Of a stretch of DNA of 64,000 nt, positions 17,371 to 25,618 are shown in pieces. The DNA is from Phycisphaerales bacterium. Its GTDB lineage: Bacteria > Planctomycetota > Phycisphaerae > Phycisphaerales > UBA1924. The DNA is taken from contig JALHNL010000004.1 in NCBI GenBank assembly GCA_022843545.1, forward strand, positions 1 through 64,000, given 5' to 3'. The notes beneath the pieces are model-generated. The model ran no database searches. It worked only from the letters and a program-made list of their open reading frames with translations, and was not told the origin of the DNA. The translations under genes were made by a program, and so were the position numbers. Position 1 is the stretch's first letter. Every line of letters starts with the position of its first letter.

Positions 17371-17456
17371 CTTCGTCCTTCACCCGCCCGCAACCCACCC
17401 CCGCGGCCACAGGATAACCCCCACCGCGATATCATGCCAACCCGGAAGCCCACGCT

Positions 17457-18509
17457 TTGCCGACACCCCATCCCCCATCGCTGCCGTCAGACCCGTCCCG
17501 GTCCAGCATCCGCGCCGAGGAAGCCGCCTTGGCCCGTCGAGTGCTGCTGGCGGAGTCTTCCGCCGTGGGGCAGGTCGCCCAGCATCTGGGGCCCGAGTTC
17601 CACCGGGCGGTGGACCTGATCTGCGACGCCGAGCGCGCGGGCGGCAACGTGCTGGTGGCGGGCCTGGGCAAGTCCGGGCTGATCGGGGCCAAGATCTCGG
17701 CGACCCTCACCAGCCTGGGCATCTCCTCCCACTTCGTCCACCCCACCGAAGCGGCCCACGGCGATCTGGGCAATTTCCGCAACCGCGACGTGTGCCTGGC
17801 TCTGTCGTACAGCGGCGAGACCGACGAGGTGATCGCCCTGGCCGCGACCCTGAAGCAGGACGGGATCCCGGTCATCAGCATCACCTCAGGGGCGGGGGCC
17901 GAGCCCAGCGGGCTGGCCCGCGTCTCGACCGTGGCCCTCGCCATCGGCGAGGTGGAACACGAGCACCGCCTCTCGCCCGCGCCGACGGTCTCCACCACCG
18001 CGACGCTGGCCCTGGGCGACGCGCTGGCGCTGTGCGCCGCGGCCCGTCTGCGAGTCACGCACGACGATTTCGCGAGGCGCCACCCCGGGGGCGCGCTGGG
18101 AGGGCGAATGAAGCTGATCACCGACGCGCTGCGCTTCGTCGTGGGCAAGACCCTGCACCCGGTGCCCATGAACGTCACCGTAGCCCAGGCGCTACGGCTC
18201 TCCGAGGTTGATGGGCGACGCCCCGGGGCCATCCTGGTCGTGGACGCAAACGGTCGCCTGGCGGGGCTCTTCACCGACGGCGACCTGCGCCGCCTGGTCC
18301 TCAAGGACCCCGCGAACATCAACGAGCCCATCACCAAGTACATGACCGCCAACCCCCAGACGCTGCCCGATACCGCCCGGGTGGAGGACGCCGAGCGCGT
18401 CTTCCGCGAACACCGCCGCGACGAGATCCCGATCGTGGACGGAAACGGCAAGCCGGTGGGCCTGCTCGACGTGCAGGACCTGATCGCGCTGCGGGTGGTG
18501 AAGGAGTGA
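17457..18509 (+). CDS. kdsD: Arabinose-5-phosphate isomerase (SIS + CBS)
   Basis: 350 residues from a TTG at 17457, the first plausible start before the conserved part; a downstream start would cut little more than the Pro-rich leader. It converts ribulose-5-P to arabinose-5-P, the first step of KDO synthesis. The SIS domain (about 45-185) has GLGKSGLIGAK and SYSGETDEV, followed by the family motif RRHPGGALG. A CBS pair (about 215-345) is the usual second half. The stop overlaps the GTG of kdsC (GTGA), so it is the first gene of a three-gene KDO/LPS operon. Confidence 0.92.
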   Translation: MPTPHPPSLPSDPSRSSIRAEEAALARRVLLAESSAVGQVAQHLGPEFHRAVDLICDAERAGGNVLVAGLGKSGLIGAKISATLTSLGISSHFVHPTEAAHGDLGNFRNRDVCLALSYSGETDEVIALAATLKQDGIPVISITSGAGAEPSGLARVSTVALAIGEVEHEHRLSPAPTVSTTATLALGDALALCAAARLRVTHDDFARRHPGGALGGRMKLITDALRFVVGKTLHPVPMNVTVAQALRLSEVDGRRPGAILVVDANGRLAGLFTDGDLRRLVLKDPANINEPITKYMTANPQTLPDTARVEDAERVFREHRRDEIPIVDGNGKPVGLLDVQDLIALRVVKE

Positions 18510-19021
18510 GCGCCCCCCCCACCATCCAGCTGCTGGCACTCGACGTCGACGGCGTGCTGACCGACGGGTCCATCCTTCTGGACGCCGATGGGCGCGAAAT
18601 CAAGCGGTACTACGCGGCGGACGGCGTGGCTCTGCGGACATGGACGCGGCTGGGTCTTCAGGCGGCGGTCATCACGGGTCGCACCAGCACGTCGCTGCTG
18701 CACCGCCTGGCGGAACTGGGCGTTCCTCATGTGATCCAAGGGTCGAAAGACAAGGCCGAATCGCTGCGCAAACTCACCGCGGCCACCGGCGTTCAGCCCG
18801 CGAACATGGCCTTCCTCGGCGACGACTGGCCCGACCTGCCGGTGCTGCGTCGGGTGGGCTATCCGATGGCGGTAGCCGACGCCGCCGAACAGGTGAAAGC
18901 CCTGGCGCGGTTTGTCACCCCCCGGCGAGGCGGCCGCGGCGCGGTGCGCGACGCGGTTGAGCACCTGCTTTCCCATTTGGGCCTGATGGAGCGGGCCCTG
19001 TCGCTGTACGATCAGCCCTGA
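18506..19021 (+). CDS. kdsC: 3-deoxy-D-manno-octulosonate 8-phosphate phosphatase
   Basis: 171 residues, a HAD phosphatase without a cap domain. It releases KDO from KDO-8-P. The catalytic aspartates are in DVDGVLTDG (Asp13, Asp15); next come the threonine-type motif ITGRTS, the lysine in QGSKDKAESL, and GDDWPDLPV near the C-terminus, all in KdsC order. The GTG start overlaps kdsD, and the stop shares one base with the next ATG (TGATG). The operon context (kdsD before, LptC-like after) supports the assignment over other small HAD enzymes. Confidence 0.93.
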   Translation: MSAPPTIQLLALDVDGVLTDGSILLDADGREIKRYYAADGVALRTWTRLGLQAAVITGRTSTSLLHRLAELGVPHVIQGSKDKAESLRKLTAATGVQPANMAFLGDDWPDLPVLRRVGYPMAVADAAEQVKALARFVTPRRGGRGAVRDAVEHLLSHLGLMERALSLYDQP

Positions 19022-22000
19022 TGCCCAAGGGAAGATCCAAGCCGATCAATCTCCGCCGCACCGGGCTGGTCGTGGCCGTGGGTGTCGGTCTGATCTGCGT
19101 GGGGCTCACGCTGTTCATGCTGGCGCGTCGGGGGGGCACGTCGGGCGGGGGCGCCAGCGTCGGTCCGATCTCCGACGTAAAGCGTCCGGCGGACGTGGCC
19201 CGGCTGGGCGAAAACCTGACCAGCGTGGGCAAGGCGACCATCCAGTACGTGGACCGTCGCGACCCTTCCCGCGTCGCGGGCACCATCCAGTGGACGGCGC
19301 TGGAGCCCCTGCCCAACAACCGCGCCACGGTCAGCGAGCCTCGCGCCTCGATCTTCATGAAGGACGGACGCACGATCGTCGTCGCGTCGCCCAAGGCCCG
19401 GCTGTTCACCCCGCCCGGAAGCCAGCAGCCCGAGTCCGGGTTCTTCGAAGGCGGCGTGCTGGTCGCCCTCTTCTCGCCCAGAAGCGACGGCTCGGTGAAC
19501 ACCGCCGAGGACGCGCCGGTGATGCTCTTCCACGCGGCCTCGCTCTCGTTTGACATCGCCCTGGGCGAACTGTCCAGCGGCGAGAACTTCGTGGTGAGCA
19601 CGCGCAACATGGAAGTGCGCGGGCGGGCCTTCCGCGTGCTGTTCAACCAGGTGGCCGAGCGCATCGAGAGGCTGGATATCGAGAAGATCGAACTGGCCCG
19701 CGTGGCTCCGGGCGTGCGCGGACCGGACGACGAGCCGCGCTCGTCCAGCGCGGACGCCAACGCGACGGCGAAGGACAAGGCCCCTTCCCTCTTCAACCCC
19801 GATGGCACCGTGGCGGTCGCCCAGAACGCGACCGTGACGCTCTACCAGATCCTCGCCCAGGGTGACGTGACCCTCAAGCAGCGCGGCCGCTCGCTCAAGG
19901 CCGACACCCTCAGCGTCTGGACGCGGCTGATCGACAACGCTCTGCCGCCCGGGGCGATCCCCAGCGATGATGAGCCGCAGCGCGGGCTGCCCGGGGCGCC
20001 GCAGACCGCTGAAAGGGCCAAGCCCCCCCAGCCTCCCGCGCCGCCGCTGGTGAAGGGCATGCCCGAAGCGACGCTCGCCGCGCCGCCCGTGCTCTGCCCC
20101 ATCACCGATGACGACATCACCATCGCGTGGACCGGACCGCTGCAGATGATCCCGCTGGCGGCGCCCCCGCCCGAACTGGACAAGGACTTCGTGTTCGCCC
20201 GCTTCGCCTCGCCGAGATCGGGGCAGGTCTCCCTCGCCGACACCGCCTTGAACTTCACCGGCGGGTCCCCCTCGCTCGACGTCGCGGCGACGCGGCGTGA
20301 AGTCGTCCTCAGCGGAACCGCGCCGGCTGATGTTCGGCTCTCGCTGGGCGACCGCGGCTCGCTGTCCGCCGCCCACACCGCCCTGAACCTCGCCGAGGGG
20401 CTGGTGTTCGTGCGCGGGGCGGGCAAACTCGCGACGGCCAAGGGCGACCCGCGGACCATCGAGTGGACCGACCAGGCGAACTTCGCCTTCGCCAAGAGCG
20501 ACGGGCGCACCACCGACCGCCTGGACTGGGCCAACTTCTCCGGCAAGGTGTCGGCCTCGCAGAAGGATGCCAAACTCGAGGCCGACGGGCTGCTCGCCAG
20601 GTTCGCCGCCGCGCGGGGCACGGGCGAGCCGGTGCTCTCCGAGGTGCGCGCCCAGCGGGCCGTCGCCTCCAGCGGATCGCGTCAGTCGCTGCAGGGCGAT
20701 GAACTGCTCGTGCGCTTCGGCGAACCCATCGGCGGCGACGTCTCGCCCGAGTCGGTGCAGGCCACGGGGCGCGTGTACGGCCGCTCCAGCGACAATCACC
20801 TCTACAGCGATGCGCTGCTGGTGGAACTGGACCGCGAGCCCACGGGCGAACCCGCGGTGCGCAAGGCCTATGCCGACGGGAACGTCTCCTTCGAGCGCGG
20901 ACGCGAGCCCGACGGGCAGCGCCCGCTGGTGGTGAACACCGATCGCCTCACCGTCACCATGCCCGAAGAGCGGATCGAACTCGTCGGCCCGCTCACCAGC
21001 GTCACCTCGGGCGGGGCCACCGTCACCGGTTCGCAGATGGCCATCGAGGGCTCCCGGCGTGAGCTGTTCGTCCACGGCCCCGGGCTCTTCACCCTGCGCC
21101 GCAAGCTCGACAGCGGCGGCTTCGCCCCGCGCCCCATGCTCACCAGCGCGTGGGACTCCTCCATGCGAGTCAACGATCTGGGCGGCATCGCCGAACTCAT
21201 CGGCAACGCCCGCGCGGTCGCCACGCCCAAGAACGACGAGATCGACTGGCTGAACTCCGAGAGGCTGATCATCGGGTTCACCCCCGGAGCCGGCAACGCA
21301 CCCGCCGGCGCCCCCACCGTGGCCAACCGTCCCGACCCCGTGGCGATGACCCTGGGCGCGGGCACGCCCGACAGCGGCGACCGCCGCCTGCTGCGGATGG
21401 AGGCCATCGGCGCCAGCGTGGAGCAGGGCCAGGGCGCGCGGGCTTCGGTGGAGTCGCGGCAGTTCGCGCTCGACCGCGACGCCTCGGGCGCCGTGACACG
21501 AACCCTGCGCCGCCACCTCTACCTCGAGGGTGACCGCATCCTCGCCGGAGCCGATCAGGGCACGCTCAACGTGCCGGGCGTGGGCCGGCTGCTCATCGAT
21601 CAGCGCGAGCCCGAACGCACCGAACAGGAAATCGCGGCCCCCACCCGCGCGGGGCAGGACGGGCTCATCGACGTGTCGCGCGGCAAGACCGGCACCAGCC
21701 TCTTTGACTGGACCGGCTCGCTCATGCTCAACCGCTCCACCAACCTGCTGAGCATCAGCGACTCCGTCAGGCTCATCCATCGCCGCGGGCCCACCGACCC
21801 GATCATCACGCTGCAGTGCCAGACCATCAACGGCGAACTCCGCGACGCCGCCGGCGCGAGCGGCGATGCCGGCCAGGACCCCATGCTGCGGCCCGCCGAA
21901 CTCCGCGCCGCGCAGGCCTTCGGCAACGTCTTTGTGCAGAGCGACGACGGCAAGCAGATGACCGCCGAGCAGCTTGCGTTTGACGTCGACCGCCAGGTTT

Positions 22001-22146
22001 TGGAAGCCTCGGGCGGGTCCGAAAGCCGCGTGTCGTTCATGGACCCGACCAAGTCAGCCCCTGTTCTGGCCCAGCGGCTGCTGTGGTTCCTCCGCGAGGG
22101 GCGGGTGGAAGTGATCCAGCCCTCCGCGGTCATCATCCCGCGGTGA
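19021..22146 (+). CDS. Giant LptC/LptA-like membrane-anchored protein
   Basis: 1041 residues. An N-terminal TM anchor (about 14-34) precedes a long, strand-rich extracytoplasmic region. LptC is normally about 190 residues with one TM, and LptA is a separate periplasmic protein. Here OstA/LptA-like strand patterns recur: AQGDVTLKQRGRSLKAD (about 280-295), GRVYGRSSDNHLYSDALLVE (about 583-600) followed by GNVSFERGRE, and GNVFVQSDDGKQMTAEQL near the C-terminus. The gene overlaps kdsC by one base, so it belongs to the KDO operon, where lptC normally follows. I infer a single polypeptide that covers the LptC anchor and part of the LPS bridge. Confidence 0.65.
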   Translation: MPKGRSKPINLRRTGLVVAVGVGLICVGLTLFMLARRGGTSGGGASVGPISDVKRPADVARLGENLTSVGKATIQYVDRRDPSRVAGTIQWTALEPLPNNRATVSEPRASIFMKDGRTIVVASPKARLFTPPGSQQPESGFFEGGVLVALFSPRSDGSVNTAEDAPVMLFHAASLSFDIALGELSSGENFVVSTRNMEVRGRAFRVLFNQVAERIERLDIEKIELARVAPGVRGPDDEPRSSSADANATAKDKAPSLFNPDGTVAVAQNATVTLYQILAQGDVTLKQRGRSLKADTLSVWTRLIDNALPPGAIPSDDEPQRGLPGAPQTAERAKPPQPPAPPLVKGMPEATLAAPPVLCPITDDDITIAWTGPLQMIPLAAPPPELDKDFVFARFASPRSGQVSLADTALNFTGGSPSLDVAATRREVVLSGTAPADVRLSLGDRGSLSAAHTALNLAEGLVFVRGAGKLATAKGDPRTIEWTDQANFAFAKSDGRTTDRLDWANFSGKVSASQKDAKLEADGLLARFAAARGTGEPVLSEVRAQRAVASSGSRQSLQGDELLVRFGEPIGGDVSPESVQATGRVYGRSSDNHLYSDALLVELDREPTGEPAVRKAYADGNVSFERGREPDGQRPLVVNTDRLTVTMPEERIELVGPLTSVTSGGATVTGSQMAIEGSRRELFVHGPGLFTLRRKLDSGGFAPRPMLTSAWDSSMRVNDLGGIAELIGNARAVATPKNDEIDWLNSERLIIGFTPGAGNAPAGAPTVANRPDPVAMTLGAGTPDSGDRRLLRMEAIGASVEQGQGARASVESRQFALDRDASGAVTRTLRRHLYLEGDRILAGADQGTLNVPGVGRLLIDQREPERTEQEIAAPTRAGQDGLIDVSRGKTGTSLFDWTGSLMLNRSTNLLSISDSVRLIHRRGPTDPIITLQCQTINGELRDAAGASGDAGQDPMLRPAELRAAQAFGNVFVQSDDGKQMTAEQLAFDVDRQVLEASGGSESRVSFMDPTKSAPVLAQRLLWFLREGRVEVIQPSAVIIPR

Positions 22147-22215
22147 GTGGTGTGCGCCGTTGGCCCCCGGCGGTGCAAGCGGGGGAGCCGGCGACCAAGG
22201 CGTATCATCCTCCTC

Positions 22216-22713
22216 ATGCCGCAGCACGCGGACGCCAACCAGCGATTCACCGAAATCCTCCGCCACGCCGGGCTGCGGGTGACCGAAGTCCGCCTCAGCG
22301 TGCTCGCGGTCCTCTCCAAGGGCCAGGCGGCGGGACACGCGCTGCTGGCGGCCGACGTGGCCGCGGCCCTGCCGCACGCCGACCGCGTGACGGTCTACCG
22401 CACGCTCAGCACGTTCGTGGACGCGGGGATCGCCCACCGCGTGGACCCGGGCGACCGCGTCTTCCGCTTCGGGCTCACCGATCACGCCCACTGCGACGGC
22501 GACGATCACGACCACGAGCACCCGCACCTGGTGTGCGACGCGTGCGGGGTGGTGCAGTGCCTTGACGACGCGGTCGTCACCATCCAGCCCCGGCGCGGGG
22601 CCGCGGGAACGTGGCGGCAGATCCGTCAGCAACAGGTGACCCTCCACGGGACCTGCCAGTCCTGCCAGTCTCCCGACGCGCGCCGCGCGAGCGGGGCCGG
22701 CTCCCGCGGATAA
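22216..22713 (+). CDS. Fur-family metal-responsive repressor
   Basis: 165 residues from the ATG at 22216. The winged helix is FTEILRHAGLRVTEVRLSVL and HADRVTVYRTLSTFVDAGI, the typical Fur recognition helix. A His-rich metal site follows (DHAHCDGDDHDHEHPH), then the structural zinc pair CDACG and a second C-x-x-C near the end (CQSCQS). Four cysteines and the His-rich loop fit Fur or Zur; the sequence does not separate these. It starts about 70 bases after the LptC/LptA-like gene on the same strand and may be read through from the KDO operon. Confidence 0.88.
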   Translation: MPQHADANQRFTEILRHAGLRVTEVRLSVLAVLSKGQAAGHALLAADVAAALPHADRVTVYRTLSTFVDAGIAHRVDPGDRVFRFGLTDHAHCDGDDHDHEHPHLVCDACGVVQCLDDAVVTIQPRRGAAGTWRQIRQQQVTLHGTCQSCQSPDARRASGAGSRG

Positions 22714-22721
22714 CCTGACCC

Positions 22722-23357
22722 ATGCCCCCGCGCCGCAAACCCGCCAAAGCGCGCCCGACCGCCCGCAAGCGTCGCCCAGCCGCGGAGCCCGTCGCCCCGG
22801 ACTACGCCGCGATCCCCGCGTCCCGCTCCCTCGGCCTGCGCGAGCTGTTTTGGAACAACGTGGTGCGCGAGATGCTCACCAACCTCTCGATGCTGTCGAT
22901 GAGGCTGGAGTCCGAGTCCAAGCGCCCCGGGGCCGACTTGAAGGCCATCCGCGCCGAGGCCCAGGTCTTCGACGGGCGAATGGCCGTGCTCACCCGGCGC
23001 GGGCAGCGCGTGCCCATCGCGCGGGTCTTGCCCGTGTTCGCCTGCGGGGTCACCGGCACGCCCGAGAACCGCGCGCTCTCGGTGGCCGTGGAGTGCACGG
23101 TGTTCGAGATTGTCACCCCCAGCGGCGAAGTTTGGACCATGCCCGTCTCGGAAGTGCGAGCCGTCCACGCGCTCACCGAGCAGTTGCTCCGCCAGATCGA
23201 GCGCGAAGAACAGGCCGGGCAGAGCAGGCCCAAACCGTTCGGGTTTGCGGCGTTTACCAGCCTGGCCGCCCCGCGGGCCCGCCGCGGTCGGGACAACACC
23301 CGGGGCGGCACCAGCACCGATGCAGGGGGTCCCGCCTCCCGCAAGTCCAGCCCATGA
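22722..23357 (+). CDS. Conserved-looking protein of unknown function
   Basis: 211 residues. It has a very basic N-terminal 30 residues (RRKPAKARPTARKRR), then a helix-rich part (LRELFWNNVVREMLTNLSML) and a strand-rich core (VPIARVLPVFACGVTGTPENRALSVAVECTVFEI), and ends in a long helix (VHALTEQLLRQIEREEQ) and a Ser/Gly/Arg tail. The basic start may contact nucleic acid, but nothing recognisable supports that. It begins eight bases after the Fur-like gene and is likely co-transcribed. Confidence 0.6.
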   Translation: MPPRRKPAKARPTARKRRPAAEPVAPDYAAIPASRSLGLRELFWNNVVREMLTNLSMLSMRLESESKRPGADLKAIRAEAQVFDGRMAVLTRRGQRVPIARVLPVFACGVTGTPENRALSVAVECTVFEIVTPSGEVWTMPVSEVRAVHALTEQLLRQIEREEQAGQSRPKPFGFAAFTSLAAPRARRGRDNTRGGTSTDAGGPASRKSSP

Positions 23358-23428
23358 TTCCGGATACCTCGGGCCGGGGCCCAACATCCTAAACCCGCGG
23401 CCGTGCGAACAGGCCGCAGGGGAAGCCC

Positions 23429-24211
23429 ATGAGCACGCCGCGATTCCTGATCGCCATCCCGATCTACAACGAGCAGAAGTACATCCAGCGTGTGCTGTCG
23501 GCTGTGCTTGAGCATGCCCCCGACGTGCTCGTCATCGACGATGGCTCCACCGATCACACCCCTGACCTCCTCCGCAAGTTCCCCGTCGAGGTCATCCGCC
23601 ACGCGACCAATCACGGCTACGGGCGCTCGCTGCGCGACGCCTTCGGTTACGCCGCCTGCGCGGGCTTTGACTGGGTGATCACGATGGACTGCGACGAGCA
23701 GCACGAGCCCGCGTCCATCCCCCGCTTCATCGAGATGGCGGGCGAAGACGGGTTCGCCCGCTGGGACATCGTCAGCGGCTCGCGCTACATCTCCTCCATG
23801 GACGAGACGACCACGCCCCCCGCCGACAGGCGCGCGATCAACGTCCAGATGACCGAGGAGATTAACACCCGCCTGGGCCTCAATCTCACCGACTCATTCT
23901 GCGGGTTCAAGGCTCACCGCGTCAGTGCGATGAAGCGCCTCCGCCTCAGCGAGGACGGCTACGCCTTCCCCATGCAGTTCTGGGTCCAGAGCGTCGCCGC
24001 GGGCCTGCGCACGGGCGAACTGCCCGTGAAGTTGATCTACAAGGACCTCAACCGCTCCTTCGGGGCCGATCTGGATGACCCCACCGTCCGGCTCGCCCAC
24101 TACCGCGACGTGCTCCACGCCGAGATCGTGCGCTGCGCCGCTCGCCTGCCCGAGTCCGCGGCCGCCGGCCTGGTTCAACTCGCCCCGCGCGCCGCGCGGC
24201 TGGTGGGCTGA
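23429..24211 (+). CDS. Family 2 glycosyltransferase (DPM1-like)
   Basis: 260 residues, with an AGGGGAA-type Shine-Dalgarno just upstream of the ATG. The GT-A fold is seen in AIPIYNEQKYI, VIDDGSTDHT, NHGYGRSLRDAF and the metal-binding MDCDEQHEP (DxD-like). Then come SGSRYI and the acceptor region DSFCGFKAHR. The set resembles dolichyl/polyprenyl-phosphate mannosyltransferases. It has no C-terminal TM segments, so it is probably a soluble or peripheral enzyme on the inner face of the membrane. The acceptor is unknown. Confidence 0.88.
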   Translation: MSTPRFLIAIPIYNEQKYIQRVLSAVLEHAPDVLVIDDGSTDHTPDLLRKFPVEVIRHATNHGYGRSLRDAFGYAACAGFDWVITMDCDEQHEPASIPRFIEMAGEDGFARWDIVSGSRYISSMDETTTPPADRRAINVQMTEEINTRLGLNLTDSFCGFKAHRVSAMKRLRLSEDGYAFPMQFWVQSVAAGLRTGELPVKLIYKDLNRSFGADLDDPTVRLAHYRDVLHAEIVRCAARLPESAAAGLVQLAPRAARLVG

Positions 24212-24229
24212 TCGCGTCTACCGTCAACC

Positions 24230-25618
24230 GTGCCGCCACCTTCCCCCCCCACCGCGCCCGCCGCTGCACCGCGGCTCCTGCCCGACCCGGCGCGGTGGCC
24301 CCGAGCACCCCGGGAAGTGCCGACCGAGGCTCACCGTCGCTTCCGCCAGCAACTGGGGCTCCCCACCGACCGCCCCGTCGTGCTCAGCGGCCACCAGGTG
24401 ACGCTGTGGCACGCGGGCATTCTGGCCAAGGTCTTCGCCGCCCGTGCGTGGGCCCGGCGGATGGGCGGCGCGGCAGCGTGGGTGGCGCTGGATCATGATC
24501 CGGAGGACTTCTCCACGCTCCGCGTGCCCGTGCGCGAGGCCGGCGGACCGCTGGCTGCTCGCGTGATCCCCCTCGCGCCCAAGGCACTCGCCAACAACCT
24601 CGAAGCCGGCATCCCGCCGATGCACCTGCCCACGTTCGAGCCCTCACGCTCGGCCGCGCCCTCACTCGCCCTGCCCGAGCTGGAATCACGCCTCGCGCAA
24701 ATCCGCGACGCGCTGGAGCGCGCCCGATCCGCCTCGACCAGCGCGGCCGAGCAGGTGACCCGCGCCACGCACGACCTGTGTCCCGGCGGCCTGCCGACGA
24801 CGGTCTTCTCCTCCCGTCTGGCGGACACGGACTTCTTCGCCTCGCTGGTGTCGAAGATGCGCGAAGACCCCCGCGCATGCCACGAGTGCTACAACGCCGC
24901 GCTCGCCGCCGCGCCCGAGGCCCGGCTCACCCCGCTTGGCGCGCCGGGCGGAAGGCTTGAACTGCCCCTGTGGACGTTCGAGTCCGCCACGGGCGTTCGC
25001 CGCCGGGTGTACGCCGACATGCTGCAGCCCGGGGCGAGAATCCGCCTCGCGCCGCGGGCTCTGCTGCTCTCGGGCGTGCTGCGCCTGGGCGCGTGCGACG
25101 TGTTCATCCACGGCCTGGGCGGCGGCGCGACCGACGAGCCCGGCGCGGGCGGGTATGACCGCGCCACCGAAGCGTGGCTGCAGGCCTGGCTGGGCGAGCC
25201 GCTCGCCCCCGCCGTCGCCGCAAGCGCCACGCTCCACCTGCCCCTGGCCGACGGGCCCGAGATCACGCCGGCGCAAGCGGCGCAGGCGTCCTGGCGTGCG
25301 CACGCCACGCCCCACTCGCCCGCGATGGTGGGCGATGCCGACCGGGCGCGGCGCAAGACCGAACTGATCGCCCAAATCGCGGCGGCGCCGCGCCGTTCGC
25401 CCCAGCGGCGCGAGACCTTTCTGGCCCTTCAGGCTCTCCTATCTGAGCATCGCGCGTCCCATTCCGCGGAGGTCGGCGCCGCGCGTCAGGCCGCCGCCTT
25501 GGCGCGCCGCGGGCTGGCCGAACGCGGCGTGGCCTTCGATCGCACCTGGGCCTTCCCGCTTCACGCGCCCGAAGCGCTCGAGGATCTGAGGTCACGCATC
25601 GAAGCGGCCCTCACTTAG
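24230..25618 (+). CDS. Conserved protein with remote BshC-like N-terminus
   Basis: 462 residues, GTG start at 24230. The N-terminal part has VLSGHQVTLWHAGILAKVFAA and AAWVALDHDPEDF, which recall the GQQ-G-L-GP-L-T-K and FWLA-EDHD motifs of the bacillithiol ligase BshC. The active-site spacing is only roughly kept. Further on, RALLLSGVLRLGACDVFIHGLGGG and EPGAGGYDRATE form a second conserved block not typical of BshC. A helical, Arg-rich C-terminus follows. The rest of the bacillithiol pathway is not visible here. It is probably a lineage-specific family; ligase activity is a hypothesis. It converges with, and overlaps by 8 bases, the GT87 gene. Confidence 0.6.
   Translation: MPPPSPPTAPAAAPRLLPDPARWPRAPREVPTEAHRRFRQQLGLPTDRPVVLSGHQVTLWHAGILAKVFAARAWARRMGGAAAWVALDHDPEDFSTLRVPVREAGGPLAARVIPLAPKALANNLEAGIPPMHLPTFEPSRSAAPSLALPELESRLAQIRDALERARSASTSAAEQVTRATHDLCPGGLPTTVFSSRLADTDFFASLVSKMREDPRACHECYNAALAAAPEARLTPLGAPGGRLELPLWTFESATGVRRRVYADMLQPGARIRLAPRALLLSGVLRLGACDVFIHGLGGGATDEPGAGGYDRATEAWLQAWLGEPLAPAVAASATLHLPLADGPEITPAQAAQASWRAHATPHSPAMVGDADRARRKTELIAQIAAAPRRSPQRRETFLALQALLSEHRASHSAEVGAARQAAALARRGLAERGVAFDRTWAFPLHAPEALEDLRSRIEAALT

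Noticed and set aside
19012-21780. A 922-codon open frame opposite the LptC/LptA-like gene
   Set aside because: Antisense to a gene that is coupled to kdsC. Length alone comes from GC-rich codon bias.
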